Of a stretch of 64,000 nucleotides of DNA, positions 1 to 12,009 are shown one piece after another. Position 1 is the first letter of the stretch, and each line of letters starts with the position of its first letter. A program made the position numbers and the translations under genes. The stretch is from positions 478,767,023 to 478,831,022 of the forward strand of contig NC_047084.1 in assembly GCF_902459505.1 (NCBI RefSeq), read 5' to 3'. The notes under the pieces are model-generated. The model was not told where the DNA came from. It saw only the letters and a list, made by a program, of their open reading frames with translations, and did no database searches. The DNA is from Geotrypetes seraphini. Its lineage: Eukaryota; Chordata; Amphibia; Gymnophiona; Dermophiidae.

Positions 1-383
1 GCTAAATTAAATGTTAACTTGCAATACACTGCAAGTTATAAAAATTGTCTTCAGACACCAATGGACCAGGTTGAGAACTATGTCTCAATTGTGCTTCACA
101 TTGCAATCATTGCACATTATTTTTTCAGTAGTGATGTTTCTGAATGCAGGAGAGATTCATTGTTCTACACCTCAAAGCAGCAAGAATTGCAAAACGCTGG
201 CCACAGTCAGTGAGACAATCTTCCGCACAAGATAAGCATTTTTCACTTTGATTCTCTTTGCATGTTTTCATTGTACAGAGCTGTCTTTGTTTGCGTAGAA
301 GGGTTTTTTTATGCCAATGAGGTTTGTTATCCTTAATATGCCTTTTACCTGATCTAAATGTTTTCCTGTTGTATACCCTAGAG

Positions 384-1397
384 CAGTGTTTCTCAACACA
401 CGGTACACATATAAGGGTACACGAGCCACTTGTAGGGGGTACACAGCACTGCATAGGTCTCCACCCCCTCTTCCTCCTCAATCACCACTGCTGCTGGGGA
501 TCCCATGCCCTCCTTCCTGCCCTTCAGCTACATCGATGAAACCAACTGGAAGGTTTCCCTCCAATGTCAGAGCTGACGTCAGAGGGAAGCCTTCCGGGTC
601 AGCCTGGAATTCCAGTTACCTCAACAGTCCTTCCTGCCTTCAGCCGCACTTGTTTGCATGGACGTGGACAAAGGGAAGGCTTGCAGGTCAGCCACATGTA
701 ACATGCAAGAGCCGCTGCCCACGTCCCTGCAAACAAGTGTGGCTGAAGGCAGAAAGGAGCAGCCCTTCTGGATGGCCCTGAAGGGAACGAGTGCATCCCT
801 GAAGTGAGTAAGTAAGGGAGAGAGGGGATATCAACTTGGGACAAAGGGAGAATGGAGTGGGGGAAGGAGCAAGTTTGGACACAAATTTGGGACAAAGGTT
901 GGAAGGCAGGTAGGGGGGCACAAACTCGGTACACAAGGAGGAGGCATGAACTTGGGACACAAGGGAGGGAGGAAGGGGCACTAACTTGGTACATAGGAGG
1001 GAGGGAGCGAATAGAAAGGGAGAATTGTTGGACATGGGTGTGTGAGTGAGAGGGAAATAGATGGTGCACATGGTGAAAGGAAGAAAGAGGAAAATTGGGC
1101 ATAGAGAGAGAGAGGGAGAAGTGAGGTAGAGATGCATGGGGAAGAGAAGGATGAAAGGGAGAAATGATGGATTTGGTGGTAAAGAGGGAACAGAGGGACA
1201 TATTGAAGGGGATGCATGGGGGAGAATGTTGGACATAGTGATGGAGGGAGAGATGTGGCATGGTGCTGGAGAGGGGTGATAGAAGGAGAAATGTAAAGCA
1301 TGGGGCTAATGGGCAATGGTGAAAAATGTTACACTTCATACGCTGGATGAGAGAGGGAGTAATGTTAGATGTGGCAGTAGAAGGAGTAGGAGAGATG
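384..1397 (+). mobile_element. hAT-type non-autonomous element, 5' part, purine-rich interior
   Basis: The element begins CAGTGTTTCTCAACACACGG, a typical hAT terminus, with ccctagag as the presumed left target site (376-383). From ~780 it becomes a long GA-rich tract built on variants of agggagaaatgttgga. The same tract, in the same order, occurs at 53660-54000, so this is family sequence and not random simple repeat. The element is cut at ~1397 by a CR1 LINE and resumes at ~3522. Reverse-strand open frames of up to 246 residues here are low-complexity Ser/Pro/Leu translations of the purine tract and are not genes. Confidence 0.7.
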
Positions 1398-1586
1398 CAT
1401 CTTTGACTGGGTGACCAGAGAATTAGATAGAGGATGTGCGCTAGATGTGGTATATTTAGATTTTAGCAAAGCCTTTGACAGTGTTCCACACAGACATCTA
1501 ATAAATAAATTGAGTGCCCTCGGGATAGGTCCCAAAGTGACAGACTGGATCAAGAACTGGTTGAGTGGAAGGTGACAAAGGGTAGT
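1398..1586 (+). mobile_element. CR1 LINE, reverse transcriptase fragment (first part)
   Basis: Translation gives FDWVTRELDRGCALDVVYLD followed by FSKAFDSVPHRHLINKL, the conserved RT block A region of CR1-clade LINEs, then VTDWIKNWLSG. The element is 5'-truncated and was inserted into the purine-rich hAT element around it. It is interrupted at ~1587 by other repeats and resumes at ~2541. Confidence 0.85.
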
Positions 1587-2288
1587 AATGTAATGTAATG
1601 TAATTTATTTCTTATATACCGCTACATCCGTTAGGTTCTAAGCGGTTTACAGAAAATATACATTAAGATTAGAAATAAGAAAGGTACTTGAAAAATTCCC
1701 TTACTGTCCCGAAGGCTCACAATCTAACTAAAGTACCTGGAGGGTAATAGAGAAGTGAAAAGTAGAGTTAGAGGAAAAATAAAAATAAAATAAACATTTT
1801 AACAAGACAGCATTGATCTAAATACTTTGGAAGGTAGAAGAGAGGAGAGAAAGGAATAGAAGCAGAAGGGGGAGCAGTTGAACAGTAGAATTCTGGAGAA
1901 ATTTAAATGATAGAAATAGAACAAAACAAAGACAAAAGGCAAAACAATAGATAAGATTAAAGATAAATCATAAGCTGGAAAGAAAAATAAAATAAAACTT
2001 TGTCTTCAATCCACGGTTTCAGCGTCAGTGATGAAGTGGAGCAAGTAAGTTTAGGAGGAGCGATTGACGTTTCCAGAAAGGGCTTCTTCAGGGAAGAGAC
2101 TTGGCAGACAGTCCCAGGATGCCTATGTCTCCTCCCCTGCGATGTTCTCCCATCCATGCATTCCCTCCCAGACACACTGCCCGTGCCCCAGCTGCTCCAA
2201 GGAGGCTGCCCCAGATGAGGCCCACGGTGAATGCAGGATTCTCTTCTCTGCGGGAAAGCCGCCCGGAGCCGACAGTCGATCTTCTTAG
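1587..2288 (-). mobile_element. LINE/SINE-like repeat inserted in CR1, with (taatg)n end
   Basis: Starts with tandem taatg units followed by ataccgctacatccgttagg and a taagcggtttac block, the antisense of an L2-type 3' tail that recurs at 40967-41100, 46322-46400 and elsewhere. Farther in, at 2066-2092, the minus strand carries CTGAAGAAGCCC and then GGAAACGTC, a weak relative of the hammerhead-like motifs at 18562 and 63191. The composite interrupts the CR1 reading frame exactly between its RT blocks. Confidence 0.6.
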
Positions 2289-2540
2289 CGGATTGCATGG
2301 GGGGAAGAGTTCACACTCTTGGTAGGATCGGGTCTGTGTGCTCTCGGTGGTTGTGGCTGGTCTCGTTGCTGCTTAGGTGTAAAAGCAGTTGATCTCCACT
2401 GCTGCTGATATTTAAAAGCAGGCAGATTGATCTCTCCAATGGACTGCAGGGGGAGGAGTTCACACTCCTGGCAGGATCGGGTCTGTGGGCTCTTGGTGGT
2501 TGCGGTAGGTCTCGCTGCTGCTTGTATGTAAAAGATCAAC
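2289..2540 (+). repeat. Two tandem ~150-bp units
   Basis: The block beginning ggattgcatggggggaagag at ~2290 recurs as ggactgcagggggaggag at ~2440, followed in both by ttcacactc, ggatcgggtctgtg, and a ggtctcg..gctgctt segment. The second unit is truncated at the CR1 boundary. The origin of the repeat was not recognised. Confidence 0.65.
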
Positions 2541-3521
2541 ATAGATCGCTCTGAGGAAAGGGATGTTACCAATGGTGTGTCTCAAGGTTCTGTTCTTGAG
2601 CCTGTTCTTTTTAACATTTTTATAAACGATATTGCTGAAGGGTTGTCGGTTAAGATTTGCCTCTTTGCGGATGATACCAAAATCCGCAATAGGGTAGACA
2701 CACCGGATGGTGTGAATAATGGTGAAGCTTGAAGAATGGTCTGAAATTTGGCAGGTAAAATTTAATGCTAAGAAATGCAAGGTCATGAATTTGGACTGCA
2801 AAAATCCAAGGGAATGGTACAGTTTAGGGGGTGAAGATCTTATGTGCATGACAAAAGAGCAGGACTTAGGTGTGATTGTATATGATGATCTTAAGGTGGC
2901 GGAACAGGTTGAAAATCTGACAACGAAAGCTAGAAGGATGCTAGATTGCATAGGGAGAGGTATGGCCAGTAGGAAAAAGGAGGTATTGATGCCCCTGTAA
3001 ATGACTTTGGTGAGACCTTATTTAGAATACTGTGTACAATTCTGGAGGCCGCATCTTCAAAAAGATATTAAAAGGATGGAGTCAATCCAGAGGAAGGTTA
3101 TTAAAATGGTGTGTGGTCTTCATCATAAGGAGTATGGAACATACTTAAAGATCTCAATCTGGAGGAAAGGCGGGAGAGGGGAGATATGATAGAGACGTAT
3201 AAATACCTAAGTAATGTAAATGCGCATGAGTCGAGTCTCTTTCATTTGAAAGGAAGCTGCAATGAGAGGGCATAGGACGAAGTTAAGAGGTGATAGGCTC
3301 TGGAGTAATCTAAGAAAATACTTTTTTACAGAAAGGGTGGTAGATGCATGGAATAGTCTCCCAGAAGAGGTGGTGGAGACAGAGACTGTGTCTGAATTCA
3401 AAAGGGCCTGGGATAGGCATGTGGGATCTCTCAGAGAAAGAAAGTGATAATGGTTACTGCGACTGGGCAGACTAGATGGGCCATTTGGCCTTTATCTGTT
3501 ATCATGTTTCTATGTTTCTAT
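2541..3521 (+). mobile_element. CR1 LINE, RT to 3' end (second part)
   Basis: Continues the CR1 started at 1398: GVSQGSVLEPVLFNIFINDI, then LFADDTKI (the YADD-equivalent catalytic box), then KLEEWSEIWQVKFNAKKCKV, DLGVIVYDDLKVAEQVE, YLEYCVQFWRPHLQKDIKRM and RHVGSLRERK. It ends in the family 3' tail, gggccatttggcctttatct plus short atgtttct repeats. The frame is interrupted, for example by a stop after KKEVLMPL, so this is a dead copy. Nearly the same sequence is found at 27165-28150. Confidence 0.9.
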
Positions 3522-3835
3522 CCTGGATCTCGATCTCTCTCTGTCTTTTTCCCCACTCCCTTTGCAGCAAAGGAAGAAATGAGAGAAGGACAGTGAAAGA
3601 GAGAGAGGGAGACATGTTGCCAATGGGGGTGGAGGAGAGAGGAAGAAAAGCTGGATTCATGGAGGGACAGAGAGAAATGTTGGTTGGGTGAAGGGAGTGA
3701 GGTCCATAGGAGAGGAAGCGTGGAGGGGGCAGAAAGAAAGAAAGAATGAAAGAAATATTGGATGCACAGTCAGAAGGAAGTGCAAACAGAGACTCATGAA
3801 ATTACCAGCCAACAAAAGTAGAAAAACTGATTACA
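3522..3835 (+). mobile_element. hAT-type purine-rich element, continuation after CR1
   Basis: Resumes with cctggatctcgatctctctc, the sequence that directly follows gatgc in the uninterrupted copy at ~53938. It proceeds through the gagagagggagacatgttgcc and gaaatattggatgcacagt blocks shared with 53980-54160 and 55690-55800. Homology fades at ~3835 and no right terminus was found, so the 3' part is lost or replaced. Confidence 0.65.
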
Positions 3836-4025
3836 CTAAGTTATGAGCTGCGCGAGAGGAGTTACATTCAGGCCCTGTCGGATGATGTAACTTACTTGAG
3901 TGCCTAACTTAATCCTCCTTGTCAAAAAAAAAAAAGAAAGAAAAAATAAAATCAAAGGTTACGTTCCCTCCCAAAACCCACATATATTTAATTTAAATCC
4001 TAAACAATTCTAGTGATAATCCAAG

Positions 4026-4440
4026 TTTCAAGTTTATTAAAAGTTTGATATCTTGCCTAATCAGGCTTCAAGGCGGTTTACATATTTAAAACAGAGGGGG
4101 ATACATAATGAATTACATTAAACAAACGAACGTACCACAGATAAACATGAATAACAAAACAGACTGGAACAGGAACGAAATGGAATGAGGGGAAGAACTA
4201 CATTGTTCAGACAGAAAAGTATAATTGGGGAAGGCCATTAGGAAGGGAAAACGTAATAGCTGGGATTAGTACTGGTTAAAAATGCATGTAAAACATCCTT
4301 ATAAGGATGATCATAGGTCAAAGGCATTTTTAAACAGGAATGTTTTTAAATTAGATTTGAAGTTGTTTAGTGAAGTATTTTCTCTTAAGTAGTTAGGAGC
4401 CAATCAGTCCCCAATCATACATCCTATACAAAAATCCAAC
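4026..4440 (-). mobile_element. L2-type LINE or SINE 3' end, antisense
   Basis: Carries caagtttcaagtttattaaa and then caaggcggtttacatattta, the reverse of a LINE tail in which ...taaaccgcctt... precedes the terminal simple repeat. Related antisense tails are at 40967-41100 and 46322-46400. No reading frame survives. Confidence 0.5.
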
Positions 4441-4507
4441 TAACCCCCCCCCCCAACACACACACTCTTATCAAGCCATGCTGCCGAGTAGTGCAAGTTA
4501 ACCCACC

Positions 4508-4608
4508 CTTTAACAAAACCGCAGCTTCCGCTGCGGTAACTTCCCCGAAGCCCATAGGGATTTAAAGGGCTTTGGGGCTTTTGCCGCACAGCTTTGTAAA
4601 AAAGGGGG
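4508..4608. mobile_element. Harbinger-like MITE, degraded
   Basis: The ends ctttaacaaaaccgcagctt and gctttgtaaaaaaggggg form an imperfect inverted repeat. The interior cgaagcccatagggatttaa matches the MITE at 26510-26621. The target duplication is not clear. Confidence 0.5.
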
Positions 4609-5214
4609 TGGCGAGCCACCCATTCTAATCCTATGGGCAGCTCAACATTTAGCTCATGCTACTCAGCAGCGTGGCTTCTTAAAAGAGGGGGGGGGGGGGT
4701 GGTAAGTCTTAAATCAAACCTGCATCTATAGTGTTTTTATACGTATCACATTTTTTTTTTCCAGGCTTTATTGATTTAGTTCTTGAGAGATGTCAGAATG
4801 GTTTCTTTGATTCTGAACCCAGTTATCAACTTAGAATGTTCCTTTCTCAATTGTTTTGCTTGTCGCTCATTAGGCGTAGATTTCTGCAACTATAAAAGAT
4901 TTGAATTTTTGCACCGAAAGATGTTTGAAAGGTTTTACAGTAATGGCTGAAGAATGCTGCAATTTGTTCGTTGCTTCCTATGGAGCTCAGCCATGTAAAT
5001 GGCTCTGAACATATTGAAATGAGGCAGTGTAATGATTACAGTGTGAGCAAGCATTTTTGTTTTTTGCTTGACCTTAATTAAAGTTGATATCGTGGTGTGA
5101 GAAAGGTCTGACATAAAGAGAGCGACTCTGCATTTTGCGAAAAGTGTAATGAGTCATGCATTCTGTAATGAAGCAATTCAGAGCCTAAGCTTGTCTGAAG
5201 ACACATGTGAAAAG

Positions 5215-5577
5215 GTATACTCAAGTTTTCTTTTTCTTTTTTAAAAAAATCTTTATTCATTTTAAAGCCAAAAATAAGTGCAACATATTATACAGAAATT
5301 TTGGGCTCCTTTTACAAAGGTGCGTTAGGGCCTTAACGCGCGAAATAGCGCACGCTAAATTGCCGAGCGCGCTAGACCTTAACGCCAGTATTGAGCCGGC
5401 GTTATTCTAGAAGCATACCGCACGGTTTAGCGTGCGGTAATTTTGTGCGTGCGCTAAAAACGCTAGCACACCTTGGTAAAAGGAGCCCTTTACATTTTAA
5501 CAGCACTTAAATTCAATTAAAATTATATTCTATGACAAATACATATATCATCCCCCCCAAGTATACTCAAGTTTTCT
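5215..5577 (-). mobile_element. L1/Tx1-type 3' fragment, antisense, with 17-bp target duplication
   Basis: A 17-bp direct repeat, gtatactcaagttttct, flanks the insert (5215-5231 and 5561-5577). Inside is an antisense poly(A) region and aatctttattcattttaaag, the reverse of the L1 3' end seen at 42873 and 51840. It is a clean target-primed insertion, 5'-truncated, and it was itself hit by the MITE at 5303-5488. Confidence 0.85.
5303..5488. mobile_element. Harbinger-like palindromic MITE nested in L1 fragment
   Basis: The termini GGGCTCCTTTTACAAAGGTG and CACCTTGGTAAAAGGAGCCC are inverted repeats, with ttt on both sides. The core is full of gcgcta motifs typical of this MITE family in the window. 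The nesting shows that the MITE moved after the L1 insertion. Confidence 0.85.
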
Positions 5578-6490
5578 GTAGATTTGCTGGACTGGCTGTC
5601 CAATGAAAGAGGCCACGTCCTACAGCGCTAGATGGGCATGATGCTACGTATACAGTAGCTGCCAAAAATGCGATTCGTTTTTATATTTTTAGGAATTTTT
5701 CTAATATGTGAGGTTTTAAAAATTTATTTGCTTTGTACATTTGTCATTACTGCATACATTGTATGCATGCTAGAACATTTTTATGTGCACAAATAATTCA
5801 TGGGGTTACTTGCATACAAGGAATTTGCACACGCTAAAATCATGGGGCACCAAAACAAATTGAATGCATGCTAATAAATGAACATCTCTCACTTTGGGGT
5901 TCTTCACTGGGTGCTAATGCATGCTTAATACAGGGTGTGCTAATATATTCCATGTTAGTTTTGGGATGTGCACACACTAACCACTCACTAATTATTCTTT
6001 TGTATTTTCTTGTGGGAGCAGGACAGGGGTGGAGCATAGGTGTTCCTGTGCTAACTGAAAATAAAGTGGTGGTAAGTGCTCCCACGGTAATTTTAATAAA
6101 TGACCATTCACTTATGGCCAAAATATGCAGACAAACTACTAACTACAAAAAAGAGTCAGAGATAGTGCTGCCTGATTCGCCGATCCAAATCGATTTGAAT
6201 CGATTCACTTTCTAAAAAAAATGGACTCACCGATTCAGTGAGTCCTAACACCTCTGAGTCTCCTAAAGCAGAAGCAGCGGTGGTCAGCAGGAAGAGGCAG
6301 TGGTCGGAACAGACTGCTCCTGGCCTGCCCCACCGGGGCCTTCTCTCTGCATCAAAGTGTTTTTAATTGATATTTTGAGAATAAAACTTTTGCACCAGAA
6401 GAAACCTGAGCGTCCTCAATATTTGTACTACATCAGTTCTAAAATCTATAAGAGCAGAGATTGCAGAGTCTATAGCAACTATAGTGAGTA

Positions 6491-7730
6491 AGGGCTAGAT
6501 TCACTACGCAAACCGATCGTGTACTGATCAGTTTGCGACCCCTTTGTGACCCGATTTCCCTCCGACCTGATTCACTAACCTCTGTCCCAATCATCCTCCA
6601 ATCCGCGCATGCAAATGAGGGGGAACGGCATTGAAATGATGGCAGGCAGCGATTCACAAACAAAAACCCTGCAACACCAACTGGGCTGGCTGATCACAAA
6701 CAAGCGACTGCTGGGGACCAGTCGTTCACTGCTTTCTGACTGCCATCCCCTGCCCTGCCTGCTGCCTACCCCGACTTTTCAGCTCTCTGCCCCCGACTCT
6801 CCTCTCTCTGCCCCCGACTCTCCTCTCTCTGCCGAGATTTTCTCCTGCCACCCTGCTCTGCCCCGAATCTGCTCTCCTGCTCCTTAAGCCCCGACTCTCT
6901 GCCCCGAATTGGCTCTCCTGCTCCTTGCCCTGACTCTCTGCCTTTTTCTTCTGCTGCCCTGCTCTGCTCTGCCCCGAATCTCCTTTTCTGCCATCCTGCT
7001 CTGCCACGAATCTCCTGCATGGCTCTCTGCCCCAAGCGCTGCCCTGGCCTTTCCCCGCAGTGCGAGCCCGTGGGGTTTTTTTTTAGAATACAAAGGACAA
7101 TTTACTTGGATTCAATTGCAAGGTCTACTACACACAAGAGGCCACCAATATAAATGACATTTTGCATTGTCCTTTTATCTTCTGTAGTTTGACAAGTCTA
7201 GCAGATCATATGGTTTAGAGGATATAATGTGCCATGCAAAATGCTGAATATTTTACAAGCCAAGTTTGGCCCTTCTCCAGTGCTTCCTCAAGTTGTACCT
7301 GATTTTGTTGCCAATTTTCATGCGGATCCACTGAGGGATTGGCCTGCTCTGTTTTTGCTTTTCAGCCAGAAACCTCTTGATTTTGAAGGTTTTGTGGGAC
7401 GACATAGTGAACTATCCCCACCCGCACACCACAATGGTGGAGACTGAAAAGCGAGTCCGTGGTTTTAACCCATGGGTTTAAAGCGGATTAAAATCATGGG
7501 CTCGCTGGGCTAGTAAAAGTAAAAAAAAAAAAAAAAGTTGCGGCTCTTAGACACATAGCCAGACCATCTACAGATGGTCTGCACATGCGTTGGGATCGCA
7601 CACTAGTGATCCGTGCGGTCAGGGGGGGGGGGTGCTTTCCTCCGATCGCCCTCATTTTAATTTTTTTGTTTGGTGAATTGGTCGGGCCTGTACGGATCGG
7701 GCACGGAGAGTCAGGTTAATGAATTTAGCT
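6491..7730. mobile_element. TIR DNA element, family of 9240-10200
   Basis: Starts AGGGCTAGATTCACTACGCA and ends ttaatgaatttagct. These match, as inverted termini, the related and better preserved copy at 9240-10200, and both share an internal block near the left end (gcaaatgaggggg then a atgcc/ggcatt stretch). The centre carries a long ctctctgcccccgactct pyrimidine tandem repeat (6780-7030). No transposase was seen, so the superfamily is uncertain. Confidence 0.6.
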
Positions 7731-7859
7731 GTAAGTCTTTGTCTTCTGGTTGCATACTGGTTTTAAGAAAGGTATGGACAATTTCCTGGATTAGATTTGG
7801 ACGTCTTTCAGCAATAATCAAACGTTTTGCAAGATGTCCTAGACAGAACTTAAATGTTC

Positions 7860-8567
7860 AGAGCTAGACCTGTATTAGAAGCATCTAAGTGCCATATAGG
7901 TGCCCAAACTGACCAGATGAGCACTGCATCATTAAGGAAAGACACCCCCACACTCCCCCAGTGCTCACCGACTCCCTTCCACCACACAAAAATGAGAACA
8001 AAAAGGTACATACCTGGCTCTACAACAGCAGCATCTGTACTATGGAGAAGCCTAGTAGAGCATCAGGTGTGTAGAGTTACCTAGTGCATGGACTAGTGAA
8101 CCATAGAAAGGAGGACTCAGGCCTATAAGTTACTCTATCCAGAACATCTATGGTATTAAGTATGAACCCATCAAAACCCACCAAACCCTACTATATTGCC
8201 ATATAGGTGCTACCTGCAGCCATAAGGGATATTGGGATGGTATAGTAGGTTTTGGTGGTCTCCCATAAATTATAAGTGGGTAATGGTGAGATTCATCTGA
8301 CACCCTTTATATGACATTTACTACAGTGCCCTCTAAGGCGCCCCATTGCTCTGTTAGTAATGGATTGGCCACACAGACATCCTATGTTGGCCCTTCCCAC
8401 ATCCAAATGGTCTGGATTAGGATATTTTGAAGATGGGTGTTTTTGTATTTGAAAATGGCCACAAAAGTTAAGATGTCCTAAAGGCCAAGATGTCCAAATA
8501 GGTCATTAAAAAAAAAAAGTTGAGACGTCTAGCGGTTTTGAAAATGGATGTTTCCCTGCCCTAATAT
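7860..8567. repeat. Interspersed repeat, copy of 28560-29826
   Basis: Shares with 29040-29640 the ordered blocks gtacatacctg, gggctagtgaaccatag-like text, actgccatataggtgccacc, tgcagccataaggg and ggtctggatt-like ends. It contains no coding sequence. It abuts an L2 tail at 8568. It is probably an old non-autonomous DNA transposon; the class could not be fixed. Confidence 0.55.
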
Positions 8568-9055
8568 TTGGACATCTTGCGGGATGCATCCAAAGTCATA
8601 CTTAGACACACTGTTGAAAATGCCTCTCCACGTCCGGTACTTAAAGCTTTTCATATGGGAGTCCGAAAATATCTTTCTGATGTAATCAAAAGGCATGTTC
8701 CTATAAGGCAGTTACATTCTTCTCAGTATACCTTGTTGGAACTTCCTTTATTAACTCAGGTTAAATTGTCTTCTAGTAGGAATTGTTATTTTTGTTCTCA
8801 ACTGAGGAATTCTTTGCCAGAGGAAATTAGAAGCATGAATAATTATATGATGTTTTATGAAGCCTTAAAAATATGGTTCTATGTACATTTTTTTGAGAAA
8901 TAATTACAAGAAAGATACTTTGCACGTATCTTTATTATATTTTTATGATTGCTATTCATAGTTTGTTGTCATTACACTGTTTATTGTAAACTGCTTTGAT
9001 GTTTGTTGTGCAGTACATCAAATTAATACATCAAATTAATACATCAAATCACTCT
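8568..9055 (+). mobile_element. L2-clade LINE 3' end
   Basis: The 111-residue frame contains LRNSLPEEIRSMNNYMMFYE followed by ALKIWFYVHFF, the C-terminal block of L2-clade ORF2 (usual form LWNSLPEEIR...FKKLLKTWLF). Downstream, taaactgctttgatgt precedes a tandem of atcaaattaatac, the terminal microsatellite normal for L2. It is 5'-truncated. Confidence 0.75.
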
Positions 9056-9239
9056 GGATGCTCACTAAAGGTACTTTTGTCTGAAGGGACTTTGGTCTAG
9101 CAATGGACTAAGCTATTTAGACCCCAGGATTTAATATATGAAACAATTCTTTAGTACTGCTCACTTTCTGTGAAGTAATAAAATATTATCCCTTTAAAAC
9201 ATGCCATCAGTGGCACCATTCATTTTAGTGAAAAGTCCT

Positions 9240-10200
9240 AGGGCTACATTCACTAAACTTACAGATCGTGTACCGACGGTTTTGCGATCGTTTCCCGACC
9301 TGATTGTTCCCTGACCAAATTCACTAAACAACTTTGCGATCAATCTCCGATTCGATTCACACATGGAAATGAGGGGAAATGCCATGAAAAAGTAGGAAGG
9401 CAGAGATTCACTAAACAGTAGAAGGAACACTGATTTGAGTTTGCCGATCAGAAAAGAAGTGACTGGTGAAGACCAGTCGCTTACTATCCTTGCCGACTCT
9501 CCTGCCCAGAAATATCCATATCGATGTTACAACCCCAAATAAAACCGCCATTAAAATTAAATATAAAACTGTAAAATAACAACATAAATGTAATAATTCA
9601 TTCTTGTTTTATATTCTATCCAATGCGCATTGCGAGCCTGGGTGAAAACCAGGCGCATTGGACAGAATTATAAAACAAGCGTGTCCTGCTCGATAAAAAA
9701 ATGTCTGGCTACACCAAAAAAATTCACTATGTCAGTCACAAATCATTCCTTTTTAGGGCCAGCAATGTAAACTACAGTCATCCCTCCCCCTTTCTTTCGA
9801 GCTTGCTTGTCACATGTATATGACATCACAGGGTCGCATTGTTTGCTTTGCGCTTCAAGGCTCTCTTCTGCGGTGGTTTATGTTGCATTTTTTATGACAA
9901 CAATGCTTTGCGGTCGGCGCATTCGCCACCTACCAATGACGTGCGCAATTAAACCCCGCCCACTAACTACGTAGTAAAGGCCAAAGAGCTAGCGCATGCC
10001 CAAATTGCATCAATAACCAAGAAGGGTACTCTGCACATGTGTTTCGATCACTCTTACAGTGATCTGTGCGATCGCTTGTGGGCGTGCGTCCGATCAGATC
10101 ATTTGCATGTATAATCTGTAGCAAATTGGTCACTCGGCAAAAATCAGCCACGGATCGGCCAACAACGATCCCGATCGGTGAGTTTAGTGAATCTAGCCCT
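9240..10200. mobile_element. TIR DNA element, complete ends
   Basis: The inverted ends AGGGCTACATTCACTAAACT and AGTTTAGTGAATCTAGCCCT differ at one position. Subterminal sequence is rich in cgatc motifs (gatcgtgtaccgac, ccgatcggtgag). No protein is encoded; the element is non-autonomous. The flanking bases do not give a convincing target duplication, so assignment to Harbinger or another superfamily is left open. Confidence 0.75.
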
Positions 10201-11854
10201 CAATCAATTTTATTGTGTACTATCTGTTGCAAGCTCTAAACAATATATGAGCCCATGTGTGCTAATGTCATTAGTGCTTGCTGGCATCCCCCTATTCAAA
10301 CAGTGGGTTTGACCCCAAAAATATGTTCATTAATTCACAGTAGTGCTAATCAGTATTTTGCATTGATTTTGTTCTACTATTTCTGCCAATATATGATGAT
10401 CAGGTGTCATATTAATTAGTCATTATAATGCCTCCGAACAAAAAAAATAGGCCTGGTACACTTTTAAGAATGATTAGCACCTTCTACATATGGAGGTAAC
10501 AAGGCTCAATGTACTGTAACAGAACAAAAAAAGCCTGGCAAACAAGAAAACAAATTTATTGATTTTTAAAAGACAAGACACAATTTTGTTTTGAAAAACA
10601 ACACAAGAAAGCTAGCCTGAGTTCAAGTCTGAAATATTCAGAAAAATCCTACTAATATCTTTAGTATGTTCCAGTCATTTATAAACAACACACTAAAAGT
10701 TAATATATATATTTTTATAATTATAAAAGGTCCTCAGTTATTGTACAGTACACAATACAAATTGCTCACAAACTATTTATTTAGCTCCTGCCAATTTTGA
10801 AAGGACATGATATACTAAAAGATTTAGCATTTCTCACAAAAATCACATCAGGAAATACATATTTACAAAATCAAATACATTATACAAAAATTCATCATCA
10901 CATGGTATCCCGTAAAGATGTTTTTAAATAATTAAAAATCATATTCAACTGTAATCCAAAAACTGGAAAAGAACATTACATTATCTCACACATACAATCT
11001 CTACAAAAGTTGCTTACCTCATTTACATAATATATTCAGTCTGAAAATAAAAACAAGTTCAAATATTTCCTACCATTATGTTTCTGTGCTTATGGGACTG
11101 AATAATGTAATCTGCCACTTACTAAGTGAAATGTAAATGATGGCACTAGAAACCCCCCAAAAAACATGATATAAAAAGCAAAATAAAAGCAGTACTGAAA
11201 AGCATAGGGTAAGAAAGCCCTGAGTGATAACAGAATTATGAGTTGGTATGTATTAACAATCGAATTAAAAAGTGTATCACTTCAGGCACAAATTTCATAT
11301 TTTTTTTTTTCAAAAGGCACTCCATGTATTTTTTTCTTTTTGACAGCCTCGCTGGGGGCTATCGTTCATTCCAATATTTGAAAAGAAGGGAACTAAAGAG
11401 AAGAAAATGCATGCTAGCTTTGGTACAGAAAGATACTTTTTATACTTGCAATAGCTGTTCCATAATTCTAATATGGGAAGGGCCTGGCCTTTCACTAATT
11501 GTTGAATATGTCAAAGCAAAGTAATCACATCGCTAAATGAAATGATTTTAAGGGTATTTTATGTAAATATTTGAAGTTTTGATTTCACACATTATTTGCT
11601 AACATCCCCTCCCCCCACATAACTGAGCACATCCGTATCGATTAAGAGGGAATTCACCAATGGGCCAGACTGTATTGGTATGTGCTAACAATTAGCATGC
11701 GCTAAAGACGCTCATAGGAATATAATAGGCATCTTTAGCGTTTAATGTGCACTAATTGTTAGTACTTGTTAATGAATTTCCTCCCCAAATGCTGAAGAAA
11801 CAATAAAATAAAAGATGGGTCCACCTTTTAGCTTAACAGTTGAAACAGCATTAT
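10201..11854. other. Transposon-poor AT-rich stretch
   Basis: No transposon or coding region was recognised. A minus-strand AATAAA lies at 10555-10560 and the sequence resembles a 3' UTR in composition, but no gene upstream on that strand could be identified. Confidence 0.4.
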
Positions 11855-12009
11855 CCTTCCTTTTACAAAGCTGCATTAGGCTTTCTTTTATCGCCGGCTG
11901 CAGCGGTATTAATTTCATATTCATAGAATTTCTGTGAACGTCGGAGCTAATACTGCAGCGGCTGGTGATTAAACAAAAAATCCCTAATGCGGCTTTATAA
12001 AAGGGAGGT
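11855..12009. mobile_element. Harbinger-like MITE
   Basis: The ends ccttccttttacaaagctgc and gcggctttataaaagggagg are an inverted pair; the core has gccggctgcagcgg-type palindromic text. It overlaps the stop end of the unassigned frame at 11995-12369. Confidence 0.6.

Noticed and set aside
599-1339. 246-codon minus-strand open frame
   Set aside because: Low-complexity Ser/Pro/Leu/His translation of a GA-rich repeat tract; the same tract is non-coding family sequence at 53660-54160.
2066-2100. Fourth hammerhead-like motif (minus strand CTGAAGAAGCCC..GGAAACGTC)
   Set aside because: Helix II does not pair and no helix I partner follows; only the core strings remain.
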